Shown: one piece after another, positions 1 to 8,311 of the stretch
Layout of the letters: each line of letters starts with the position of its first letter
Position numbering within the stretch: the stretch's first letter is position 1
Source: Evansella sp. AB-P1
GTDB taxonomy: Bacteria > Bacillota > Bacilli > Bacillales > Salisediminibacteriaceae
Assembly (NCBI RefSeq): GCF_029688925.1
Contig: NZ_JARUKY010000001.1
Span: 62,001 to 126,000 of the forward strand
Length of the DNA stretch: 64,000 bases
Direction: 5' to 3'
Program-made: the position numbers and the translations under genes
Notes under the pieces: generated by a model
What the model saw: the letters and a program-made list of their open reading frames with translations, nothing else
Told to the model about the DNA's origin: nothing
Database searches by the model: none

Positions 1-1
1 G

Positions 2-484
2 AATGAATTTTTCATTGTTCAAGATCGTATGTTTGCGAGCTTTAATAATGTGAACACCGATATCTTGACCATATCAATCATTCTATTTATTTTTGTAACC
101 TTTTATTTTTGGAAATATTTAAAGTACTTAGATGTTCTCTCTCTAGGAAGGGATACAGCGGTTAATCTAGGAGTGGATTATGACCATGTGGTGAAGCGGT
201 TACTAATTCTTGTAGCTATTCTAGTATCTATTTCCACTGCTCTTGTAGGACCAATATTATTTTTAGGTTTACTCGTAGCTAATGTGACTTATGAATTTCT
301 TAAAACCTATAAGCATTCTTATATCATTTCATGCGCAATGTTAATTAGTGTTGTTTCTCTAGTCAGCGGCCAGTTTTTAGTTGAAAGACTATTTTCATTC
401 TCGGTACCCATCAGTGTGATCATTAACTTTATTGGTGGTGTGTATTTTATCTACTTACTATTAAGGGGGAATAAGTCATGGTAG
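2..484 (+). CDS. yclO: Siderophore ABC transporter permease, C-terminal part (YclO-like)
   Basis: This is the C-terminal half (about 161 residues) of a FecCD-family permease; the frame is open from the first bases, so the 5' end lies outside the window. The visible part has several hydrophobic helices and the FecCD-type segment GPILFLGLLVANVTYEFLKT. It would form the membrane channel for ferric-siderophore uptake. It overlaps the next gene, the ATPase, by 7 bases, and a binding-protein gene very like B. subtilis YclQ follows, so this matches the YclNOPQ (petrobactin) importer; the substrate is inferred from that resemblance. An internal ATG at 29 is not the start, because coding sequence continues upstream of it. 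Confidence 0.85.
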   Translation, partial: NEFFIVQDRMFASFNNVNTDILTISIILFIFVTFYFWKYLKYLDVLSLGRDTAVNLGVDYDHVVKRLLILVAILVSISTALVGPILFLGLLVANVTYEFLKTYKHSYIISCAMLISVVSLVSGQFLVERLFSFSVPISVIINFIGGVYFIYLLLRGNKSW

Positions 485-1233
485 TTGTAAAAGGGGTTTC
501 AAAGAAATACGGAAATAAAAATGTGGTAGAAGATGTTTCCGTTGAAATAGAAAAAGGAACAATTACATCATTTATTGGGCCGAATGGAGCTGGAAAAAGT
601 ACATTAATATCTATGATTAGTCGCTTGATCGCGAAGGACTGTGGTCTGATAAGTATAGATGAAAAGGAATTGAGTGAATGTAAGAGTGAGGATCTTGCTA
701 AAAAGATTTCTATACTTAAGCAATCGAATCACTTAAATATAAGGTTAACTGTTCGTGATCTAGTTTCCTTTGGGAGATTTCCATATTCAAAAGGGAACTT
801 AACGAAGGAAGACTGGAAGCATGTGGATCAAGCAATTGATTATTTAGAACTTGGTGATATGCAGCATAAATTTCTAGATCAACTTAGTGGTGGTCAACGG
901 CAAAGAGCCTTTATTTCAATGGTTATAGCGCAAGACACTGAGTATGTCTTGCTAGATGAACCACTCAATAATTTAGATATGAAACATTCCGTTCAGATCA
1001 TGCACGTACTAAGAAGGTTAGTAGATGAACTTGGAAAAACAGTCGTTGTCGTTATTCATGACATAAATTTTGCTTCCTGTTACTCGGACCATATCGTAGC
1101 TCTTAAAGATGGGAAAATTGTCAAGAAGGGAACCACCCCTGAGATTATCAACCCAGAGGTGTTAAAGGAAATCTATGATATGGATATTCAAATAGAGAAA
1201 ATTAACCAAAATCGTATTTGTGTTTATTTTTAG
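478..1233 (+). CDS. yclP: Siderophore ABC transporter ATP-binding protein (YclP-like)
   Basis: ATPase subunit of the iron-siderophore importer, 251 residues. Visible motifs: Walker A GPNGAGKST (residues 34-42), ABC signature LSGGQ (136-140), Walker B VLLDEP (157-162) and a switch histidine in VVVIHD. The run ISILKQSNHLNIRLTV closely resembles B. subtilis YclP. It overlaps the permease gene by 7 bases (translational coupling) and is followed after about 140 bases by the lipoprotein gene. It should act on the cytoplasmic face, powering uptake through the YclO-like permease. Family is certain; petrobactin specificity is inferred. Confidence 0.93.
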   Translation: MVVVKGVSKKYGNKNVVEDVSVEIEKGTITSFIGPNGAGKSTLISMISRLIAKDCGLISIDEKELSECKSEDLAKKISILKQSNHLNIRLTVRDLVSFGRFPYSKGNLTKEDWKHVDQAIDYLELGDMQHKFLDQLSGGQRQRAFISMVIAQDTEYVLLDEPLNNLDMKHSVQIMHVLRRLVDELGKTVVVVIHDINFASCYSDHIVALKDGKIVKKGTTPEIINPEVLKEIYDMDIQIEKINQNRICVYF

Positions 1234-1285
1234 TTTGCTACAAAGTAAAAACAAACATTTGGTAATACGTTATGTTGATTGTTTC

Positions 1286-1312
1286 CTGAAATAGCCTGAT
1301 CAACTATTTCTA
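1286..1312 (+). promoter_or_regulatory. Hairpin between yclP and yclQ
   Basis: GAAATAG and CTATTTC pair around a 9-base loop in the yclP-yclQ gap, with no U-tract after it. A structure here could stabilise mRNA ends or alter the stoichiometry of the binding protein relative to the ATPase; that role is inference. Confidence 0.35.
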
Positions 1313-1372
1313 AAGATGAAGCTATCAATTATAACATTACAATATATAACAATGAGTAAGGAGAAATGGTCA

Positions 1373-2356
1373 ATGAAAAAAAATGTATTATTACTATTCT
1401 TAGCCCTCATGCTAATTTTTGTTCTTGCCGCTTGCGGAGGAGAGCAAGCTAGTGGAGATGAATCTGGAGAATCAAATGAAAATGATTCAGAATCATCAGA
1501 AGATGTGGATTCGGAAGAGCCTAGTGAAGTAACAATTACACATGAATTTGGTGAAGTAACAGTACCGTTAAATCCAGAAAAAGTAGTTGTTTTTGATATG
1601 AACACATTGGAATCATTAGATAAAATGGGTGTAGAAGTAACTGGTGTTCCTCAAGCGAATATTCCATCATACTTAGACAAATATGAAGATGCTAGTTATG
1701 AAAACATTGGTTCATTTTTTGAGATTGATTTTGAAAAAATTGCAGAAATCAATCCAGATTTAATTGTTATCTCAGGTAGACAGCAAGAGCACTACGATGA
1801 ATTAAGTAGTATTGGTCCTACACTTTATATGGCCATTGACTATAACAATTATTTAGATTCATTTAAAAATAACATGACAATCTTAGGTCAAATATTTGAT
1901 CAAGAAGAGTTTATTGCAAGTGAATTAGCGGCGATTGATGAGGCAATTGCATTTATTAATGAAAAAGTATCCGCTGAAGAAACAGGTCTAGTTGTTTTAG
2001 CTAATCAAGGAAATGTTAATGCTTACGGAACTGGTTCTAGGTTTGGTATTATACATGATGAATTTGGTATTACTCCAGCTGATGAGGGTATTGAGGTTTC
2101 AACACATGGTATGAACGTATCGTTTGAGTATATTGTTGACAAAGATCCTGATTATTTATTTGTAGTTGATCGTGATGCAGTAACTACTGGTGAGTCTGCA
2201 GCGAAAAATACAATTGAAAATGAATTAGTACAAAATACGAAAGCTTATCAAAATGATAACATCTATTATTTAGACCCAAGCTATTGGTATGTAGCTGGTG
2301 GCGGACTGGTTTCTCTGAATGAAATGGTGAAAGCAATCGAAGAAGCACTTCAATAA
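1373..2356 (+). CDS. yclQ: Siderophore-binding lipoprotein (YclQ-like)
   Basis: Substrate-binding lipoprotein of the importer, 327 residues. The ATG at 1373 is chosen over an upstream in-frame ATG (1316) because it has AAGGAG 9 bases before it and begins a proper signal peptide, with lipobox LAAC (lipidated Cys21). An acidic Ser/Glu/Asp-rich linker (about residues 25-50) follows, then a TroA/FepB-type fold with segments such as PEKVVVFDMNTLESLDKMGV and NPDLIVISGRQ that match B. subtilis YclQ from memory. It would capture ferric siderophore outside the membrane and deliver it to the permease. The acidic linker fits a salt- or alkali-adapted surface. It is the last gene of the operon. Confidence 0.92.
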   Translation: MKKNVLLLFLALMLIFVLAACGGEQASGDESGESNENDSESSEDVDSEEPSEVTITHEFGEVTVPLNPEKVVVFDMNTLESLDKMGVEVTGVPQANIPSYLDKYEDASYENIGSFFEIDFEKIAEINPDLIVISGRQQEHYDELSSIGPTLYMAIDYNNYLDSFKNNMTILGQIFDQEEFIASELAAIDEAIAFINEKVSAEETGLVVLANQGNVNAYGTGSRFGIIHDEFGITPADEGIEVSTHGMNVSFEYIVDKDPDYLFVVDRDAVTTGESAAKNTIENELVQNTKAYQNDNIYYLDPSYWYVAGGGLVSLNEMVKAIEEALQ

Positions 2357-2358
2357 GA

Positions 2359-2391
2359 AAAACGAGCTATCCTTTGGGTAGCTCGTTTTTT
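2359..2391 (+). terminator. Rho-independent terminator after yclQ
   Basis: Perfect 9-bp stem AACGAGCTA/TAGCTCGTT with a 9-base loop, followed by a T run, directly after the yclQ stop codon. Confidence 0.9.
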
Positions 2392-2584
2392 GATTCGAAC
2401 AAGATTCCATTCTTTTTAAAACAAAAACTTCCCTATGAACATGCCCAAAGAAAAGATTTTTACATACATTAGTTACTAATAGGCTAATGGGCCAGTGCGA
2501 GAGTGGATACGAATGAAAAATTAGTATTTAATTAAAGGGTGATAGTGTTACAATAATAATGGAAAATGGTTATGGAGGGTGAAT

Positions 2585-3673
2585 ATGAAGATTAAACTTG
2601 GATTATTGTATGGTGGAAAATCAGCAGAACATAAAGTATCACTACAAACGGCAAAAGCTGTTATTAAAGCATTAGACTTAACTAAATATGAAATCCATCC
2701 AATATATATTTCAGAAACTGGTGAGTGGGTAAGAGGAGCACAGCTTGAAGGCCCAGTGGAAGATGTGAGTAAGCTTCAATTGAAAGAAGAAGGGAAGCCC
2801 CTTTCTCCAGTTGCGTTAAATTCGGAAATTTTCCCTGTATCAGCAAATCAAACAAATGATGACAAAATTGATGTAGTTTTCCCATTGCTACACGGACCTA
2901 ACGGAGAAGATGGAACTGTCCAAGGGTTATTAGAACTATTGAACATTCCATATGTAGGAAATGGTGTATTGGCATCTGCGGCTGGAATGGATAAAGTAAT
3001 GATGAAAAACATCTATGAGCAGGCTGGTATTAAACAGGCTAACTATGTTTGGTACATTCGTAGTGATTGGGAAAAGAACGCCGAAGCGGCATATAAAAAT
3101 GTGGAAGAAACCCTTGGTTACCCTTGTTTTGTCAAACCAGCAAACTTAGGGTCAAGTGTTGGAATAAGCAAATGTAAGGATCGTGAAAGCTTAGTAAAAG
3201 CTTTTGAGGAAGCCTTTGAATATGATCGTAAAATCATCATAGAAGAAGGAATTGACGGTCGAGAAGTGGAAATTGCAGTTTTAGGAAACGATGATCCTCA
3301 ATGCTCTGTTGTGGGCGAAATTGTTCCCAAAACAGACTTTTACGACTATAAAGCTAAATATGAGGATGGAGACACGGGACTAATCATTCCCGCTGACATT
3401 ACGGAGGAAGAATATGCAGAGATTAAGCGGGTTGCTATCCAGTCTTTTAAAGCTCTCGATTGCTCAGGGTTAGTCCGTGCTGACTTCTTTTTAACAAAAG
3501 ATGGTGAAGTCCTCATGAATGAAGTAAATACAATGCCAGGTTTTACGCCATTCAGTATGTTCCCAATGCTGTGGCAGGAATCAGGGTTGCCTTACTCACA
3601 ACTCATTGAAAAATTAGTGGGGCTTGGAGTAGAACGTCATGAGGAAAAACAGAAGATTAAATACACTTTTTAA
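2585..3673 (+). CDS. ddl: D-alanine--D-alanine ligase
   Basis: Joins two D-alanines with ATP to give the dipeptide that MurF, encoded next, adds to the peptidoglycan precursor. 362 residues, normal for the family. The N-terminal motif [14 protein letters not shown], then [12 protein letters not shown], the ATP-grasp segment [16 protein letters not shown] and the metal-binding [15 protein letters not shown] are all present, so the enzyme looks intact. The ATG at 2585 is preferred over an in-frame GTG at 2579 because the GGAGGG site ends at 2579, giving 5 bases of spacing for the ATG and none for the GTG. It has its own terminator, so it is probably transcribed separately from murF. Confidence 0.96.
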   Translation: MKIKLGLLYGGKSAEHKVSLQTAKAVIKALDLTKYEIHPIYISETGEWVRGAQLEGPVEDVSKLQLKEEGKPLSPVALNSEIFPVSANQTNDDKIDVVFPLLHGPNGEDGTVQGLLELLNIPYVGNGVLASAAGMDKVMMKNIYEQAGIKQANYVWYIRSDWEKNAEAAYKNVEETLGYPCFVKPANLGSSVGISKCKDRESLVKAFEEAFEYDRKIIIEEGIDGREVEIAVLGNDDPQCSVVGEIVPKTDFYDYKAKYEDGDTGLIIPADITEEEYAEIKRVAIQSFKALDCSGLVRADFFLTKDGEVLMNEVNTMPGFTPFSMFPMLWQESGLPYSQLIEKLVGLGVERHEEKQKIKYTF

Positions 3674-3684
3674 GTTAAAGAAAC

Positions 3685-3719
3685 GAGGTTGACTGCATTG
3701 TGAGTCAGCCTCCTTTTTC
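3685..3719 (+). terminator. Terminator after ddl
   Basis: 10-bp stem GAGGTTGACT/AGTCAGCCTC (one G-U pair) followed by a CTTTTT tract, just after the ddl stop. Confidence 0.85.
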
Positions 3720-3853
3720 GTAAAATAGAATCAATGATGAAAGAATTCATTTGTACAGACTATAGACATACTTCCTAAACTGAAAACAATATTTTTGAGT
3801 GATGCGTACCATAAAAGGCTTAACGTATGTTTTGATAAGAAGGAGAGATTACG

Positions 3854-5224
3854 ATGATAAATAAGAAGTTCACGGACATTGCTCCTTGGGTAAACGGGGA
3901 AGTTGTTAACCTAAAGGATACTAATATGGAAGTGAAGGGCGTGTCCACAGATACACGTACAATACAAAAAGGAAATCTTTATATTCCTATTGTAGGTGAA
4001 AATTTTAATGGTCATGATTTTGTGAACGTTGCTGTGGAAAATGGCGCTGTCGGCGCTCTTTGGCAAAAGAATCAGCCATCTCCGCCGGAAGATGTTCCAC
4101 TTCTTTATGTAGAGGACACGCTATTAGCATTACAGAACTTAGGAAAAAGCTATTTAGAAACTCTTCCTGCAAAGGTTGTGGGGATCACTGGAAGTAATGG
4201 GAAAACAACAACTAAGGATATGGTTAGTTCTGTATTGGGAACAACGTATAAAGTACAGAAGACAGTGGGGAATTACAATAACCATATAGGGTTGCCGTTG
4301 ACGATTCTACAGTTAGAAGAAGATACGGAGATAGCGGTATTGGAAATGGGGATGAGTGGAAGAGGAGAAATCGAGCTTCTTTCCACCATTGCAACACCTG
4401 AAGCTGCAATTATTACAAACATTGGTGAATCCCACTTGCAGGATTTGGGATCAAGAGAAGGGATTTCTGAGGCAAAATTAGAAATTACAACAGGGCTAAA
4501 AGAAAAAGGGACATTGGTGATACATGGGGATGAACCGCTTTTAACAGAAAAAGTGGCAAACAGCCCATTTCATATCGTTACTTTCGGAAGCACTGATAAA
4601 AATGACTATTTTCCGGTACACATTCAACAGAATAACGACGGTACCTTTTTTACAATAAATGGCCGTGAAGATACTGAGCTTTTTATCCCTGTTCTTGGTA
4701 AACACAATATTAATAATGCTCTTTCAGCCATAGCCATCGCAGAAATGTTGAACGTTACTATTTCTAACATAAAAAAAGGATTGGAAAGGATAAAGATCAC
4801 TGCTATGCGCATGGAATTGATTCAAGGTGCAGATGGAGTTGCCGTAATTAATGATGCTTACAATGCAAGTCCTACATCCATGGATTACGCTATTGAATTA
4901 GTTCAAGATTTAAAGGGGTATAAGAAAAAAATTGTGGTTTTAGGTGATATGCTTGAACTTGGAGATAAGGAAGAGTCCTTTCACTATGATGTTGGAAAAA
5001 AAATAGATCCAAGCAAAATCGACTTTGTGTTCACGCTTGGGAGACTAGGTAGTAAAATTGCCGAAGCTGCGAAATTTAATTTTTCAGAAAGTAAGGTTAT
5101 ATCAACTAATGATAAAGCTACGTTAATTACAAATTTAAAAGAAATTGTAGAAGACGGTGATATAGTATTAGTAAAGGGATCCCGTGGGATGAAACTAGAA
5201 GAAGTTGTGAGTGCATTGTCTTAA
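3854..5224 (+). CDS. murF: UDP-N-acetylmuramoyl-tripeptide--D-Ala-D-Ala ligase
   Basis: Mur-ligase that adds D-Ala-D-Ala to UDP-MurNAc-tripeptide in the cytoplasm, completing the pentapeptide precursor. 456 residues. It has the N-terminal MurF domain (STDTRTIQKGNLYIPI), the ATP-binding loop GSNGKTT (residues 113-119), the central-domain run NYNNHIGLPLTIL, and the C-terminal motif INDAYNASPTSM. The ATG follows AAGGAGAG with normal spacing. It sits after ddl as in many Bacilli. In B. subtilis a DEAD-box helicase gene (cshA) follows murF; here a magnesium-transport module follows instead. Confidence 0.96.
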   Translation: MINKKFTDIAPWVNGEVVNLKDTNMEVKGVSTDTRTIQKGNLYIPIVGENFNGHDFVNVAVENGAVGALWQKNQPSPPEDVPLLYVEDTLLALQNLGKSYLETLPAKVVGITGSNGKTTTKDMVSSVLGTTYKVQKTVGNYNNHIGLPLTILQLEEDTEIAVLEMGMSGRGEIELLSTIATPEAAIITNIGESHLQDLGSREGISEAKLEITTGLKEKGTLVIHGDEPLLTEKVANSPFHIVTFGSTDKNDYFPVHIQQNNDGTFFTINGREDTELFIPVLGKHNINNALSAIAIAEMLNVTISNIKKGLERIKITAMRMELIQGADGVAVINDAYNASPTSMDYAIELVQDLKGYKKKIVVLGDMLELGDKEESFHYDVGKKIDPSKIDFVFTLGRLGSKIAEAAKFNFSESKVISTNDKATLITNLKEIVEDGDIVLVKGSRGMKLEEVVSALS

Positions 5225-5295
5225 GTTTTCATGTAATTGCTGAAAATAATGATTTTAACAATTAAATCAAACAAGGTTTAAAAGGTAAAAAAACG

Positions 5296-5324
5296 TTGAC
5301 ATATTTTGATAAGTGATTTATTCT
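5296..5324 (+). promoter_or_regulatory. Sigma-A promoter of the mgtE leader
   Basis: -35 TTGACA, 17-base spacer, -10 TATTCT. It ends about 20 bases upstream of the M-box aptamer, the expected distance. Confidence 0.8.
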
Positions 5325-5344
5325 AAACAAGGTAAATTTAATAA

Positions 5345-5498
5345 CCTCGTTAGGTGAGGCTCCTGTGCTGGAGATACGCTGCTGCCCAAAAATGTCCAAA
5401 GACGCCAATGGGTCAACAGAAACCATCGACATAAGGTGGTTTTTAATGTAGCTGGAATTTTCCTATGCCGCACAGTGCTAAAGCTCTACGAATGGAGG
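5345..5498 (+). promoter_or_regulatory. M-box (ykoK) magnesium riboswitch 1
   Basis: Matches the M-box consensus closely: CGTTAGGTGAGGCTCCTGT, GCTGCTGCCCAAAAATGTC, CCAATGGGTCAACAGAAACC, GGTGGTTTTTAATG and CAGTGCTAAAGCTCTACG, closed by a CCTC/GAGG outer stem. M-boxes sense Mg2+ and normally end transcription when Mg2+ is plentiful. A terminator (5567-5601) follows, so an OFF switch for mgtE is expected. Confidence 0.95.
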
Positions 5499-5566
5499 AA
5501 TCGCTAGCTGCATCGCTATGCCTATTTTTAGGTGTGCAATTTTGATGCAATTATTAGGATGTGTAC

Positions 5567-5601
5567 AAAACCACCTTCATTTGTTATGAAGGTGGTTTTT
5601 T
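5567..5601 (+). terminator. Expression-platform terminator of M-box 1
   Basis: 12-14-bp stem AACCACCTTCAT/ATGAAGGTGGTT with a 5-base loop followed by T residues. Part of this GGTGGTTTTT sequence repeats an internal aptamer segment, consistent with alternative pairing. Confidence 0.9.
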
Positions 5602-5618
5602 AACGTTTAGGGGGTGGT

Positions 5619-5759
5619 GTGGAAGTGGATAGTGATCCTTTGTCAGAACAACAGTATTTAAGTCAGAAAGAGAATGAGAAAAATAGTAATAATAGTAGAC
5701 AAATGAATGACTGGTGGTTCTCGTTTTCATTACCATGCTCCTGTAGGCATATTGGATAA
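5619..5759 (+). CDS. Possible 46-residue leader ORF upstream of mgtE
   Basis: GTG-started ORF of 46 codons behind a GGGGGTGGT site, just after the M-box terminator. It encodes a Ser/Asn/Gln/Glu-rich N-terminal half and an aromatic, cysteine-containing end (NDWWFSFSLPCSCRHIG). The alternative frame stays open to 5823 after the stop, so the ORF could also be a frameshifted remnant. The next start codon (mgtE) is about 160 bases away. I do not recognise the product; it could be a leader peptide or chance. Confidence 0.3.
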   Translation: MEVDSDPLSEQQYLSQKENEKNSNNSRQMNDWWFSFSLPCSCRHIG

Positions 5760-5917
5760 TGAATTAGGTTGTCGTAATAGTATAAGTAAAATTGTAAAAT
5801 CGTTTTTAAAAATTGAAAAATGAGGGTATGGAATTTAGAAATAGTTGAATAGGAAGGAATGTTTTATGAAACTTTAAAACATAGTACCGGTCTTTAATTG
5901 TTAGGAGGAGGCAAAAA

Positions 5918-7288
5918 ATGAACAGATTAAACGAGGAAGCAAGAGAGCAATACTTTGATTCTATTTTCAAAGCATTAAAAAATAAAGAGAAGAACATCTT
6001 TTTAGAGTATTTTTTAGAATTACACCCTACCGATCAGGTGGAATTGTTTCAAGCGTTATACAAAGATAAGAGACCGATGTTTTACGAATACTTATCAGCA
6101 GAACAATTTGCCGATATTTTTCAGGGGTTAGAGTTGGAGGAGCAAAAAGAAGTTGTATTAGAGCTCGATAAGGGATATGCAGCAGGAATGTTTAATTATA
6201 TGCAGGCAGACGATATTGCTGATTTCTTAGCTGAAATTAATGAACCACATGCAAAGGATATATTAGCGGCAATGGACAAAGAGGAAGCGGACGAAGTTAT
6301 TGAATTACTTTCCTATCCAGATGAGTCTGCTGGGGCATTAATGACGAAAGAATTTATATCCATTAAAGCTGGAAACACAGCTTCTGAAGTAATGGATATT
6401 TTGCGGAATGAAGGTCCTGAAGCAGAAACCATTTATTACCTATATGTCGTAGATGAAAAGGATAAATTAGTTGGCGTTGTTTCATTAAGAGATTTAATTA
6501 TAACCCCATTAACAGAAAAAGTGGAAAATATCATGAGTACACAAGTGGTTTCTGTTGAAGCTCATACTGACCAAGAAGAAGTTGCGCAATTAATCAAAGA
6601 TTACGATCTATTAGCAGCCCCTGTCGTGACAACGACGAATGAACTCATTGGTATCGTAACGGTTGATGACGTGATGGATGTGTTAGAAGAAGAAGCAACA
6701 GAGGACTTTGATGACTTTACCGCAGCTAAAGGGGCAACGGATGTAAATATTACATCATTTTCTGCAGCAAAGAAACGATCTCCTTGGATTATAATGTTAA
6801 TGTTCTTTGGTTTAATTACAGCAGGTGTAATTGGTCGATTTGAGGAAACTCTTGAAGAAATAGTGATTTTGGCAGTATTTATACCGCTTATTATGGACTC
6901 TGCAGGTAACACTGGTACACAATCTCTTGCAGTAATGGTACGTTCTTTAGCGACAGGTTCCTTTGAGAGAAAAGGGTTACTCCATACGATCAAAAGGGAA
7001 TTTGGAACGGGGGTTATGCTTGGTTTAATTTGTGCGGTTGTTTTAATAATTGTTATTCCTTTCTTATATGAAGGTGGCTTAGTATTAGCTGCAATTGTGG
7101 GTGTTTCCTTATTCTTAACTCTTAGTATTGCTACTATTATTGGTGCTGTTGTACCAGTAGCAATAAATAAATTAAAGCTTGATCCAGCCATCGCATCAGG
7201 TCCATTTATTACAACAGTAAACGATATTTTAGGTTTATTGATTTACTTTTCTATCGCTACGGCGTTATTAGATTATTTACCAAGATAA
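5918..7288 (+). CDS. mgtE: Magnesium transporter MgtE (copy 1)
   Basis: Mg2+-gated inner-membrane channel, 456 residues. The order is MgtE N domain (about 30-130, including LHPTDQVELFQAL), tandem CBS domains (about 140-260), a plug helix, then five membrane helices (about 290-452) with the conserved AGNTGTQS (329-336) and the pore ND pair (N434-D435, equivalent to the essential Asp of Thermus MgtE). The ATG has a strong GGAGGAGG site. Control is by M-box 1 upstream. No terminator follows; M-box 2 begins a few bases after the stop, so this gene and the next two may form one transcript. Confidence 0.96.
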   Translation: MNRLNEEAREQYFDSIFKALKNKEKNIFLEYFLELHPTDQVELFQALYKDKRPMFYEYLSAEQFADIFQGLELEEQKEVVLELDKGYAAGMFNYMQADDIADFLAEINEPHAKDILAAMDKEEADEVIELLSYPDESAGALMTKEFISIKAGNTASEVMDILRNEGPEAETIYYLYVVDEKDKLVGVVSLRDLIITPLTEKVENIMSTQVVSVEAHTDQEEVAQLIKDYDLLAAPVVTTTNELIGIVTVDDVMDVLEEEATEDFDDFTAAKGATDVNITSFSAAKKRSPWIIMLMFFGLITAGVIGRFEETLEEIVILAVFIPLIMDSAGNTGTQSLAVMVRSLATGSFERKGLLHTIKREFGTGVMLGLICAVVLIIVIPFLYEGGLVLAAIVGVSLFLTLSIATIIGAVVPVAINKLKLDPAIASGPFITTVNDILGLLIYFSIATALLDYLPR

Positions 7289-7294
7289 AATAGG

Positions 7295-7449
7295 ATCTTC
7301 GTTAGGTGAGGCTCCTGTGTGAAGATATGCTGCTGCCCAGAAATGTGGAGACACACCAATGGGTCAACAAGAACTATCGATGAAGGTGGTTTTTAATGCA
7401 GCTGGGTGTACCCTATGTCACACAGTGCTAAAACTCAACGATGGAAGAT
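7295..7449 (+). promoter_or_regulatory. M-box magnesium riboswitch 2
   Basis: Second M-box, with CGTTAGGTGAGGCTCCTGTG, GCTGCTGCCCAGAAATGT, CCAATGGGTCAACAAG, GGTGGTTTTTAATGCAGCTGG and CACAGTGCTAAAACTC, closed by ATCTTC/GAAGAT. It starts only 6 bases after the mgtE stop, leaving no intergenic room for a promoter. It is more divergent than copy 1 (for example CTATCGATGAAGG against CCATCGACATAAGG). Confidence 0.94.
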
Positions 7450-7467
7450 GTTTTTACTTTTCGTGTT

Positions 7468-7497
7468 GGCACCTTCTTCGTTGAAGGTGTCTTTTTT
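7468..7497 (+). terminator. Expression-platform terminator of M-box 2
   Basis: 9-bp stem GGCACCTTC/GAAGGTGTC with a TTCGTT loop and a run of T. It precedes the mgtC-like gene by about 75 bases. Confidence 0.85.
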
Positions 7498-7574
7498 GAT
7501 AAAACAACTCACTTACTTTTTATCCTTTTGGGAAACTTAAGGACAGCAGCTGTGAGATGAGAGGGGGAGTTCCA

Positions 7575-8288
7575 ATGGTATTTGATTTAGTAATCATAAT
7601 TAAATTATCGATTGCATTATTTTTTGGAATGTTGATTGGCATTGATCGGCAATTGAAGCACAAACCTCTAGGATTAAAAACGAGTATGGTCATATGTGTA
7701 GCTAGTTGCTTAGTAACCATTGTATCTATTCAATCCTTTCACCAATTTGCATCTCCAACCTTTAATGCAATGGACCCGATGCGACTAGCGGCTCAAATTG
7801 TAAGTGGGGTAGGTTTTCTTGGTGCAGGAGTAATTTTAAGAAGAAGTAATGATGTTATTTCTGGCCTAACAAGTGCTGCGATGATTTGGGCAGCGTCAGG
7901 TCTTGGAATTGCTGTAGGTGCTGGCTTTTATTTTGAAGGGTTAGTTGCTGTAGTTTTACTAATAGTTGCTGTTAATGTCTTACCAACACTTATTAAAACT
8001 GTTGGGCCAGCTACATTAAGAGAACGTGATGTAGCGGTGAAAATCGTGATGGAGCCTAATTATAAAATGACCGAATTACTGAAAGCGGTAGAACAAAAGG
8101 GACAAGGTTTAAGTGAGAACGAGAAAAGTGATATAAATATTCGAAACATTAAATTAAAAGACTTAGCGAATGGTAATCAACAAATTGATTTAACTATTTC
8201 TGCTCCTGAAAAACAATATACTACTGAAATTTACTATCTTATAAAGAAGATAGACTACGTATTAACTGTTGATGTAGAACATTTGTAA
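7575..8288 (+). CDS. MgtC/SapB family membrane protein
   Basis: 237-residue member of the MgtC/SapB family. Family hallmarks are the N-terminal GMLIGIDRQLKHKPLGLKT, then PMRLAAQIVSGVGFLGAG and GLTSAAMIWAASGLGIAVG, in about four or five membrane helices, followed by a C-terminal ACT-like soluble domain of about 90 residues. MgtC proteins support growth at low Mg2+ and, in pathogens, modulate F-type ATP synthase; their exact role in Bacillaceae is not settled. The ATG at 7575 is chosen because GAGGGGGAG lies upstream; an in-frame ATG at 7557 lies before that site. It follows M-box 2 and precedes a second mgtE, so it belongs to the Mg2+ response. Confidence 0.88.
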   Translation: MVFDLVIIIKLSIALFFGMLIGIDRQLKHKPLGLKTSMVICVASCLVTIVSIQSFHQFASPTFNAMDPMRLAAQIVSGVGFLGAGVILRRSNDVISGLTSAAMIWAASGLGIAVGAGFYFEGLVAVVLLIVAVNVLPTLIKTVGPATLRERDVAVKIVMEPNYKMTELLKAVEQKGQGLSENEKSDINIRNIKLKDLANGNQQIDLTISAPEKQYTTEIYYLIKKIDYVLTVDVEHL

Positions 8289-8311
8289 AAGAAGGAAAGG
8301 GGTGAAATGAG

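Noticed and set aside
1300-1605. 101-codon minus-strand ORF over the yclQ start
   Set aside because: It is the complement of the yclQ signal peptide and acidic linker; Ser-rich by reflection of the Glu/Ser codons.
6601-7191. 196-codon antisense ORF opposite mgtE
   Set aside because: Shadow of the real gene; low-complexity composition, no ribosome site, opposite to a highly conserved protein.
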